A stretch of 64,000 nt of DNA from Dipetalonema caudispina. Taxonomy: Eukaryota > Nematoda > Chromadorea > Rhabditida > Onchocercidae. Each line of letters starts with the position of its first letter. Positions within the stretch are counted from its first letter, which is position 1. The stretch covers positions 17,415-81,414 of the forward strand of contig JABVXV010000286.1 of assembly GCA_013365325.1 (NCBI GenBank). The letters run 5' to 3'. The notes beneath the pieces are model-generated. The model was not told the origin of the DNA. It worked only from the letters and a program-made list of their open reading frames with translations, and did not search any database. This document shows, piece by piece, positions 47,370 to 57,003 of the stretch. The translations under genes were made by a program, and so were the position numbers.

Positions 47370-50263
47370 ATGACAGAATCAAAAGAGGGACAGAGCAACG
47401 ATGAGACGGAAACGGATCAGGTACGAAAAATATGGATTAGTTATGAAGAAAGATAATTCCAATGTTATAATTTGATGAATTTTTTCTTTTTTCTTTGTAA
47501 TTTTGAAAAATCTTTTAATTAGCACTTTTAATATTTTTAAATCTTTGCAAGTTTTGAATGATTTTTCATTGTGAACAAAAAGGAATGCACCGTACGGAAT
47601 GATACGATATATTTGATGCATAGAATTTGATCATATTTCATTATAGAATATTAAGCAGAAAAGAAAGATCAGGAAAATTGCAGGTGCTCCGGATATTGGA
47701 TCCAGATTTTCTGGATCGAACTGCGTGTCTTCCACCAGATATGCACAACGATTGGATTAGTGTACTTGCTGCCGAAAATAGCCGTCGAATTAGTGATGCT
47801 GTAATTTTCTGACCAATTGATTAACTGATGATTATTTACTGGCAATTAAATAAGCCATTAATTTGCAATTAATCATAACCAATTGGTGCTATTGCGCATA
47901 TTTCTTCATTGATTAGTGAATTTGGAATCGAATATATGAATGAAGGATTTGTCAAATTTTTCACGTAAAGTTATCCTATAGCATTTAGATTACTTAAAAT
48001 GTTGCAACCAATTTTTACAAGTAAATTTGCAGAATGAGTGGAATCATGTGTTTCATACGCCTCGTTCTGCTGAATATATTTTTACCGCTTGTACAAGACT
48101 TCGTCTACCACAGGAAGTGAAATACAGTGCACTTTTAATATTTGACAAGTAAGCAAAATATTTTGCTTATTCTTCTTTCTATTTTACGTTCATGAATAAA
48201 AATGAAAGAGAAGGGTATTTGAAGATTTTTTTTTTGGTAATAATTCTTTTTCTATTGTTCATTACTCTGATGTGATCATTTGAGTCTTGATAGCTGTACC
48301 CCTATAAAGTATGAATATATCACATCATCATTATATGGTAGTGAATACAGTGTTAATCTCAATGGAACAGTTTTTGCGGCTGTATTGAACTATTTGTTTA
48401 CGAATGAAATTAATTGCAGTTTTATGGTACAGTTAGTTAGTCGCTTGCATGAGAGTGTATACAATTCGAAGCGATCCGACCGAAGAAAATATCAGGAATG
48501 GAATCGTATCGAAGCGACATTATCGCGTCAAACGACCCTACGAATGCTTTCAGCAATTCAAATTGCCTCCAAAATGCATAGCTACCATGACGTAAGTGCT
48601 TCACTTGGTGAATTCTATTTTAAAAATTTGAAACAATAAAAAGAAAAATTACTTTACATCTTGTTATGAATGAATAAACTGGGCGACTTATAAATGCTGA
48701 TAAACGGGATACTTCAACGCGTTGTGGCTAAATATACGGAAAGGTAATAACAATGTCTCAAGAACCAAAACCAGTACTTCTGAATGCATAAATTCGTTCA
48801 ACCATATTAAACTAGAGAATTCTGAAAGGGTCACATTAAATTATGTAGAAAACGAACTAAGAGGAATGCTATTATTTAAACTGTCAGTCGTCCAACTACC
48901 TCTTCATGTGTTTTTATTTTCTATAGAGTTTGTCAATCCAAACTGTAAAGTTATGCTTGAAAACTTTGGGATTTGCTTATACGGATGAATCTGTTGTGCG
49001 GTCCGAATTACGTGTTTTATCGATGATCGATTGGGAACCAGCCTATCATTGCACTCCACTTGTTTATATTGAATCGCTGTTTAAAATTCTTAGTAAGTTT
49101 GGAATCCAAAATCTTTAAAGTTTCCCTCAGATTTGTTGAGTTTTGTTTAATAAGTTGCAAATTTAATAGTCAAATAATCGAAGCAAAATTTTTTTATATT
49201 ATCTCGACTAATATTTTATCGATAAATCGAGCTCACTAGATTATCTTAAGGGCCGGAAATATTGCTTAAAGAGTTTGATCACTAGATAGATTAAACGGGA
49301 TACTTTAAAGGTTGCGTCATGCATTGCGAGAGATATACTGTGAAATGACAGAAAAATCCAAGCAGTGTTGGTAAATCGTTGCAGTAGTTTCAGAGACGAA
49401 GTGGGAACAGAGTGTTGAAACAGGTAATTACTGGCAGTATATTTTACTAGTGTTGGATTGTGTTTTCATTCACTGGAACGATGTGTACAAACGGATGATG
49501 GCCAATGTCATGGGTCCGTCGGCAAATATCGTTACACGGTTCTCTCGTTTCTAAATTATTTCCATGCTCTTTCCAAGAATTGCTTGTGCTACAGGAGGAA
49601 GGGTAACAATGACTTTTATCTGTGTAATCCCTGAACTTTTTCGTGACATTAAATTAACTTCGAAGTCCTATTATAAAAGAGTAACCATACTTCGAAACTT
49701 GGGAATACTTTGAAGAAGGATGTGGAATTTATCGGAAAGTTTCAATTAAATGGCGTTCGGGAAGTATATGTTTGACTTATGAGTTGGCTTTAACAAAATG
49801 CCTATTAAGGCCTGAAACAGCAACAACAGTTTGCTCAACTTCGAAAAAAGCGATTTGATTATTTTGTGATACTATCTCAACTACCCGTTTCTATAGTATC
49901 ATCAGTTCGGATTAAAACCTTGCTATTAATTTAGGTTTCTATAATTTTAGCGAACAAATGTGTCGCGTGCAAGCGGATTGGTTTCTGTTAGCCTGTGGAG
50001 TAATCGTGACTGCCACCTGTTGTATCGACGGAATGCAAGCTGCTGATGAAGTAAGCTGTCAGTTTTTAGAATTCCAGCAAAAAATCGATCCATGAACTTT
50101 TCCGAAACTCGTTAACCGGATCAATTTTTTTCAGATCACAAACGAACTGCACCGTTTAAGCAATATTCCGCTAGCTGATATAACAGACATGAGCGTTGCC
50201 ATAATCGAATGCGTTATCAGCCAACAAAATTCCACTGCCACCACCAGCAATATTCAAATTTGA
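47370..50263 (+). CDS. cosa-1: CNTD1 / COSA-1 cyclin-like crossover protein
   Basis: Eight exons (47370-47420, 47684-47800, 48033-48148, 48420-48591, 48927-49092, 49394-49538, 49951-50050, 50135-50263) join in phase to give 331 residues, the same length as human CNTD1 (330). Matching order of segments: RSAEYIFTACTRLRLPQEV with KYSALLIFDNFM (start of the cyclin fold), QEWNRIEATLSRQTTLRMLS, IQIASKM, VKLCLKTLGFAYTDESVVRS, LRVLSMIDWEPAYHCTPLVY, then DWFLLACGVIVTAT. CNTD1/COSA-1 marks and stabilises designated crossover sites in meiosis with a CDK2-type kinase. An alternative acceptor at 48293 stays open but adds about 42 residues absent from the family, so 48420 is preferred. Confidence 0.88.
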
Positions 50264-50667
50264 AATATTTCAAAGCTCCGGAAAAGTTAACGTCCATACT
50301 TCCACTTGAAGAAACCTGCCTTGTGTCATATTAGTTACATATATCACATGCTCGGCATTTATTGGCTCCCTCTGATTAGTAGTGTCCACGAAGTTGTTTT
50401 GGTAAAATAATTCATCCCAAAAATATGCAGAACGTCAGCAGAAAAAGGCAGCAGCAGCTATGAAATTCAAATTCAAGGACTCAAATTCAAATATTCAAAT
50501 TGCAAATGTCAGATGCGATATATTAACAACGCTTTATTTTGTTGAACTCTAGATTTAATAATTGGGTTTTTTCTTGAAGAGCCAAAAGAAAGACGTAATG
50601 ATTGACATACTGCAGCCATAGTGATAGAGAGAGGATTTGAATTGAGAATTATAATTTGTAACAAGTG
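50264..50667. other. Tail-to-tail gap between COSA-1 and cyclin B3
   Basis: About 400 bases between facing stop codons, with some GC-balanced sequence and repeated AATTCAAAT words at 50463-50503. No gene was seen. It probably holds both 3' UTRs. Confidence 0.5.
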
Positions 50668-53210
50668 TTAATAAATGAATTTACGGCGTAACATGGAAGC
50701 AGAGAAGAAATAATATTGGATAAAAATTGAAGCAAAGCCAACTAAAATAAGGATAATTTGCGAGAATATGGTCACAGCCCCGTAAAACATATCATCAGAA
50801 TCCAGGAAATAAGCCAGTTCATCAACAAGCAAAAATATTGTCATCTCTTCAGGATCAATGTTGATTTCCCTCTGAAACGATTTGGCGGGTTTGTGCAAAA
50901 TTGCAGTATTCTCCGATGCTTTGTTTCTTCCTCCCTACATTAACGATTAAGTGGTTTAGTTCGTATCTGGATTTTGGTGGTACATTTTAGGATAATTATG
51001 CCCATATTTATGAGAGAACAGTCATGATGTATCTTCTCTCCATCTCTACCCTCAACCAATTAATTTACTCAAATGCTTTAAACAAGCCCTACACTTGCAA
51101 AACCGAGACCTACAGGTGGTCCAACTGGTTCATTACGTGGACGCTTATCCGGAAGGAGTTGTATATCGGCAGCATTGTAGAATATCCTGAAAAACATTGC
51201 ATGATAATCTGTATCATTATGGTAAATAAGTGGTTACTGCAATGTAATAGAGGAAGGAAAAATCTTAAATGTCTTGCTAATTGTATGTTAACACTTCGCC
51301 AACTCTGTTAATTGTATTGTAAAGTTAGGGTAGTGAAATATGGACTAACGGATGGCTGTATTTTTCTTCTATGCTTATGCATGCTGGATAGACTTTTGAA
51401 CGCATCCTCATCATATGATTCAAGCGCCACATAAGCGGCTCTACATGCTCCAATTTATAGCCAGAATATTTGATCAATTTTGTTGACTGAAAATAAGTTA
51501 ACATTATCTTTACAAAACTAAAGGTTTCTAAACACTTAGGTTTAAATTGATTGTGAAATGTGAAATTCAGTCACGCAACGTGGAAGAATAAAATTGTTGT
51601 AAAGCAGACATACCCATTCTCCAGCTCTTATCATCCTCATAGACAGAAGCAAAGCTGCTGCAGCCATTAAGCTGTCTGGAACGCTGATAAATTCGTAGAA
51701 AAGCAGCGATGTTTCCAATACATAACGCGCCAAAGTGAGTGTTTGCATGTCCAAACCCCCAGTGCGAGAGTAACGTCGCAAAAAACGATATGAAAGCGGG
51801 AAATTGACATCGCAGTTGAGTGCAGCCAAGATTTTCCGTTCATAACTGTTGACTATTTTGACTCTTTGAGTGATAGGAAGATTTATGAAATCATCCGGAA
51901 GAGGTGGACCTTGCTGCTGAAATTAGACGTTTGTGATAGGGAATAAATTTTGTACACTATGAAAGTATTCGAAGACCAATTAGATTCAAAACATTGTAAA
52001 ACTTAATATTAACCATACAAATGTGTAACATTAGTACCACCAAACTAAGGCAAACTAAAGTTGGATCCAGCATTTGAGAGTATCATTCAAATAATAACTA
52101 TTGATAGATTAAAAAGAGAATTAATCGCAAACGAACATCTAATTTCGCTGCAACAATCATTGCAGCTGCTCCGATGTAGTCGAACTGTTCCATATTGCTG
52201 GTAGCACACATGTAGAGATCAAACAGTTTGACCGTATGATACAGCACTTCATGATTGACTTCAAAATCCTCTTGACACCGTACGAACCAATCAACAACTT
52301 TTGCACGACGGATTTTCTTCAGTTGCGGATGTCTGTATAGATAATCAAAAGGACGAAAGTTTAGCTGAAAAAAAGAATACCTGAAATCTAACCTACATAA
52401 CTATATACGGCACGGAAACGGCATGATTGCTGCAGAAGCATAATGCTCTATGAAATGATGCATCGGAAATACAGATTCAAAAAAGCTACTTCTCGATGAT
52501 GGTAATAATTGAAGATGTCCATCGCATATTCCGGAACTTGAAATGGATCACCAAGATTAGTAGCATCATAATCAAATTCCGGGCATGGATCCATCCAGAT
52601 CTGAATTCGTTAGTATTTCATTTTACAGCTGTCATCGATGTCAATTTTTTGGTAGAAATTCTTCGAAATCAGATTAATACCAAATTTTCAATACCCACCG
52701 TGAGATCCAAATGTCTGAAGAATTCCGAATCGACTTCATGCTTCGCCTCACTGACACTAAAATAATTTCAATATGTTGAAAAGAATCCTTTATGTTAGAA
52801 TAAGGCCATCAATCCTACCATTACCAGCTAACTTGGGTACTATTTTCTGGTACTAATCGGACATCGATACTGATGACATGGATTAATATACCAGACCCAT
52901 CAATTGGTAACGATATCAAACATTTAAATATACCGCAAGGATTTCCGCTCCTCAGACTTAGCTCGTACAACGGGTTGGACCCTTCTGGGTTTTTCGATGT
53001 TCTCGCCGGCTTTTGAACTAATATGTAAGGATGTGCTGATGGCCTGGAATATATGAAATTAAGACATGAAGAGAAGATCTTTCACAGTGCAATCGTCAAA
53101 CTTACATTGCTCAAATCAGTCAATCCGGTACGTTTATTTTTCTTCGGCATCGCATTTTTAACATCACTGTAGGTCGGGTTAATATTCCGTTTAGAATTAG
53201 CAGGAATCAT
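50668..53210 (-). CDS. cyb-3: Cyclin B3
   Basis: Nine exons, 53106-53210, 52934-53043, 52699-52756, 52490-52600, 52137-52364, 51614-51916, 51350-51486, 51114-51186 and 50668-50934, give 463 residues. Residues 27-35 are a perfect destruction box (RTGLTDLSN) ending exactly at an exon border. The N cyclin box has RRAKVVDWFVRCQEDFEVNH and AAAMIVAAKLD; the C box has NFPLSYRFLRRYSRTGGLDM, TLARYVLETSLLFYEF and SLMAAAALLLSMRM. Cyclin B3 drives mitotic and meiotic division with CDK1. The last exon adds about 88 residues with a hydrophobic stretch (424-452). The 3' end is uncertain because a 47-base sequence inside that exon also looks like an intron. A spliced-leader-like acceptor lies 11 bases before the ATG. 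Confidence 0.92.
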
Positions 53211-53221
53211 TTCGATATATC

Positions 53222-53223
53222 CT
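53222..53223 (-). other. Putative spliced-leader acceptor, cyclin B3
   Basis: On the minus strand TTTTTTCAG ends 11 bases before the start codon at 53210. An upstream exon cannot be excluded because the frame is open back to the acceptor (YIE before the Met). Confidence 0.5.
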
Positions 53224-53813
53224 GAAAAAAGTTAGTCAGACTGTTTGACATCTTCCACTTCTCGCTGGTGCTTCTTGGATAAAGAAGAAACAGATTGAAA
53301 TGTCAAATGAAATTTTTGCAAATCACAGGTTGAGGACGAAACAGATGCATTACGTATTCAAGCTTTTTCCAGCAGAAAAATTTACCTCGAAAATTACCCG
53401 ATGATCAATAATCCAATAAAAAACTGGAGTTCAGTGTTAGTAGTAAAATTCAGTAGAGTTAGCCCTCCGCAGTCTGAAATATTTGAAATTAACCTTTCTT
53501 GAATTAATAATCTATCCATCAAGAAAAAAATAAAGGAAATTTTTAAAAGATCTTCAAATAAAAGCATTTTACGATTATCATTACACTAGGCGTGCACGTC
53601 CACGCCAAAAATTACAGTTCAGCATTCATTAATTCGAATGCTTTAAACAAATTTGAATATTTTAAACTAATATTTGCATAATTTTCAGGTCCTGTCCTTT
53701 TCTCAATTTTTGTTTCTTCTTTATGTTAATGATTTGAAGAAAAAACCAAAAACCAGTGACTTTACTATGCAATTAAAAGTTCAACTTGTGTTAAAAATTT
53801 TCTGCAATAGCAA

Positions 53814-53942
53814 ATGGCATTAGTAGGACAGGAAAATGTTGCTTGCCAATGGTCCAGCTTTTGGGATGCATTCTTTTGTATACCATTAAATAATAAACTT
53901 ATCGAGATGATCCGTACTATGGAAAATCTCGTAGTGCGATGA
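53814..53942 (+). CDS. Candidate 42-residue small ORF
   Basis: An ATG-to-TGA ORF begins three bases after a possible acceptor (TGCAATAG). It has balanced composition (MALVGQENVACQWSSFWDAF) in otherwise AT-rich DNA. No family is recognised and no further exon could be joined in frame. It may be a small gene, an upstream ORF or chance. Confidence 0.27.
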   Translation: MALVGQENVACQWSSFWDAFFCIPLNNKLIEMIRTMENLVVR

Positions 53943-54142
53943 TTTGGACAAATTTAAAGATTTAAAGACTTCAATAATTTAAAAATCAAATAATTTTCTA
54001 AATAAGAAATTATATGATCCACCTGATTGAAATATTTTAGACGTAGTGATATATCGAAGATCTCATCCCCTCACAGTAGCAACTTTTCCCCTAGGATATT
54101 TTTTTCCCTTTTTTCAATAGTCTCGCAAATTTTACCCGCCAT

Positions 54143-54265
54143 TCACCTGGAAAAGATTTTTGGGGACGAGGAATGGTTTCTGTCTGGAAGATTCGAAGCA
54201 ATTAATTGCATCACTTTAGCGCGCTTTTCGACGACTAAACGAAGACGGTTAGTTGATGGAAGCAT
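54143..54265 (-). CDS. Candidate ORF, possible first exon of an unknown gene
   Basis: An ATG ORF of 40 codons uses balanced codons (MLPSTNRLRLVVEKRAKVMQ) and contains a good donor (CCAG followed by GTGAAT at 54147). It is preceded by a TCCTAG acceptor about 50 bases upstream. The opposite strand is also open (54027-54272, 81 codons, with KIFGDEEWFLSGRFEAINC), so the coding strand is undecided. It might be an upstream exon of cyclin B3, but the phase to that gene does not fit. Confidence 0.25.
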   Translation of the reverse strand: MLPSTNRLRLVVEKRAKVMQLIASNLPDRNHSSSPKIFSR

Positions 54266-54638
54266 CGTTTAAAACGATTGATCGATTGGAAGATCGATAG
54301 GGACGACAGTTTAGTCTAGGAGACAGGAGGAAATAATGGGTGGGAGTGTAGTGAAATTTTGAAATGAAACGCTATGAGGTGAAAAGTATATCAATGGGCA
54401 AACAATGATTAAACAATGAAAGGCAAAAAAAAAATAATACAAATTCAATAAAATTACACGTAGAAAAGGATATTTCAATGTTAGGATAACTTTGAACAAC
54501 AATAGTTAACAATTGAGTAATCAATGTTGGGAAAGTAATCTTTCCATGTTATCACCTTATAAGAATAAAACAAAATGATCATGAAAAACTTTTGATGAAC
54601 ATTCCAGAAATAAAAGATGAAAAAATTTTTTAGCTTAC

Positions 54639-54760
54639 CCTCCCAAATAATCGAATTATTTCGGGTAGAATCTTGATATTCAAGATGATTTCAAGATTTC
54701 CCTCATGAGCTTCCCCGTCGCGGGGATCGTTTAGTCTTTTGTGCACGAATTTTGTCCAAT
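54639..54760 (-). CDS. Candidate internal exon of an unknown gene
   Basis: The 122-base open stretch reads WTKFVHKRLNDPRDGEAHEG and then NLEIILNIKILPEIIRLFGR, ending at a GTAAGC donor. GC-containing codons set it apart from the flanks. A 55-base sequence (54761-54815) with a GTAATG donor and a CAAAG acceptor separates it, in matching phase 1, from a further open T-rich stretch above 54816. If the donor is not used the frame stops three codons later. I do not recognise the protein. The same DNA forms inverted repeats at 54646-54660, 54670-54686 and 54713-54725. Confidence 0.35.
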
Positions 54761-55233
54761 CTTTGAATTATAAATGAAGCATAAAAATTAAAATTTATTA
54801 AAATTCGAGCATTACCATTTGATAATCGAAAAACTAAAGGATAAAATAGTTGGGTAAAATATAATCGAATAAGTAATATGAATGGATGAAAGTGGGTAAA
54901 GTTAAATACTTAATAAAATGAAATATATCAGAAATAAATGACTAATATACATAAAAAAAAGAACTAACCCTTATAGCTGGGAAAGTAATCAAGTAACTAA
55001 CTATTCTATTGGTTTTATCTTCCTAAATCAGGTACATATTCAATCAATCTACCCATTCATCTGATCTCAAATTTCCCGCTACTCCTTGATCATTTTCAAT
55101 CCTAGCGCCTTTACACGATACGGTACTATTTGATTCGTTACAAGACTCTTACATAAATTTAAATTTCAAAAATTTCATCCTTTCCTCGCCTCTTCTAGAA
55201 AAAGATGGTCTTCTCATATTTGTATATATCTTT

Positions 55234-55295
55234 GTCCGTCCGTCCGTCCGTCCGTCCGTCTGTCTGTCTGTCTGTCTGCCTGTCCATCTGTCCGT
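55234..55295. repeat. CCGT / CTGT tetranucleotide microsatellite
   Basis: Tandem CCGT units switch to CTGT units near 55260 and then decay. Confidence 0.95.
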
Positions 55296-56220
55296 CTGAT
55301 TTTATATGTGCACTATCCGTACAAATAGATGGAAGGAACCATTTCTTCCGATAACAATGCTATCAATAAATCCTTCTAAACAAAACATTTGTAAACAATT
55401 TAGGCTACTTTGACTAAAATGACCTTGAAATGATACCATTGTTAGACATTGTTTTAGTGATGTATTCCATTGGAGAAAATTTATTGAAGAAAATACAAAT
55501 TATTCAAATTAATCATTCGATTAATTTGAATGATATATATCATTCCTTAAATACTCAAATTTGAACCATTTTTAGTTAATGTTTGAGATAAATGAAATTT
55601 TGAATGTAATATTTTCCACTATGATAAAATTTTAAATGATATTTTTCCACTACAATATTAACCTTAAAAGATATTTCTTTACTACGATATTAATCTAAAA
55701 AGATAATCAATCATTTATTTGATTCAATTAATTAGCTTATTGTATCAAAAAATTTTCATAATTATTGTACCAAATATCATTAACTTATTATACCTAAAAA
55801 ATTTTACAAATATATTAAACATACGATGTAATACAATGCTCAAATAATAAATATTAATAATTTTTTGTTATGATATATTTGAAATTAGTCAAAAATTTCG
55901 AACAAATAGTTTGTTTGTTTGTTTTTTTACATATGTGAAATTTTGTAAAATTATAAAGCGAAATTGTAATATTTGCTATAATACAACTTTTTGTCTAAGA
56001 AATTTCCATATCTGAGAAGAAATTTGGAAGTTTGATTTAAATATTTAAGAATTTAATATATTGCATAATATTTCAATATAAATAAACACACATACGATGT
56101 TGTAAAATAATTTTTTTGTTTTTGATAATAAATTTTGTAACAAACATCTATGCAACTTTGCAACATTTCTGATTTACCTGTTAATGAATTTCCATATATT
56201 TTCCATGCATGTTGAAGATA

Positions 56221-56270
56221 TGTATGTGTGTGTATGTGTGTGTGTGTGTGTGTCTGTCTGTCTGTCTGTC
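56221..56270. repeat. GT dinucleotide then CTGT microsatellite
   Basis: A run of TGTGTG with a few TATG interruptions changes to CTGT tetranucleotides, echoing the composition of the array 1 kb upstream. Confidence 0.95.
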
Positions 56271-56770
56271 TTTTTATATACTTTTTATGAATTGAAATGT
56301 AAGCATTATAATTTGTGTAACTAAACTTTAGCAATAAATATAAAAAAAATAAAATGAAAATATATCGGTTCAATTAAGCATATATATATATATTCACACA
56401 GATACATCTGCTATAGATGGACAAAATTTCGATTCTATTTAGCAAAAAACACAAAACTTAATTAATTAAAAATTAATTGATTCTACTAATAAAAATTTAA
56501 AAATTTATAAAATATTTGTATGTATGTTGGGATACATCTATTACAATATATATTTGAAGATGAAAATGACCTATGACACAAACTGATTGTATTAGAATTT
56601 GATACTTTACATTGACTCTCAAAACATTTATTTGCTTCATTGGTAGAATAAATTATATCATAACATTTAAATGCTAATATATGCAAACCGATCAATTTTC
56701 ATTTATAATTTCCTCAAAAAAAAAACCTTTAATTTTGTATTACTTTAAAATGATTAATATTATTTCGTTT

Positions 56771-57003
56771 TTATTCCTGAATCATTCTCTCTTCAACATT
56801 AACTTTCACAGTATCGTTTGCTGATAATTTTTGAGTTGATAATATCTTTCTTCCAATATATTTTAATTTTTATCAGCTAACTTAGTTGTTAATTTTATAT
56901 ATTTATCCATATCATGTAATGAAACTGGAATAGATGAATTTATATCAGATGGACTATTCACTTCTGAATTCTTTAAATGCATAAAAATTGATGATACAAC
57001 CAT
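56771..57003 (-). pseudogene. Broken coding remnant, unrecognised
   Basis: A minus-strand ATG ORF (56863-57003, 46 residues, ending HDMDKYIKLTTKLADKN) stops at TAA in an A/T-rich run. Immediately downstream another frame is open to a TAA at 56771-56773 and reads KILSTQKLSANDTVKVNVEE. The two pieces look like one charged protein segment broken by a single frameshift in a homopolymer-rich spot. Either this is a pseudogene exon or the assembly has an indel. The family is unknown. Confidence 0.35.

Noticed and set aside
48294..48419. Longer form of COSA-1 exon 4 starting at 48294
   Set aside because: It is open and in phase, but adds 42 residues not present in CNTD1, while the acceptor at 48419 gives a direct match to the family.
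52820..53043. Long open minus-strand frame of about 75 codons overlapping cyclin B3 exon 2
   Set aside because: The alternative frame continues the cyclin from the D-box exon in phase and ends at a GTATAT donor matching the next exon.
56053..56373. Minus-strand ORF with Thr-His repeats
   Set aside because: It is the translation of the GT/CTGT microsatellite.
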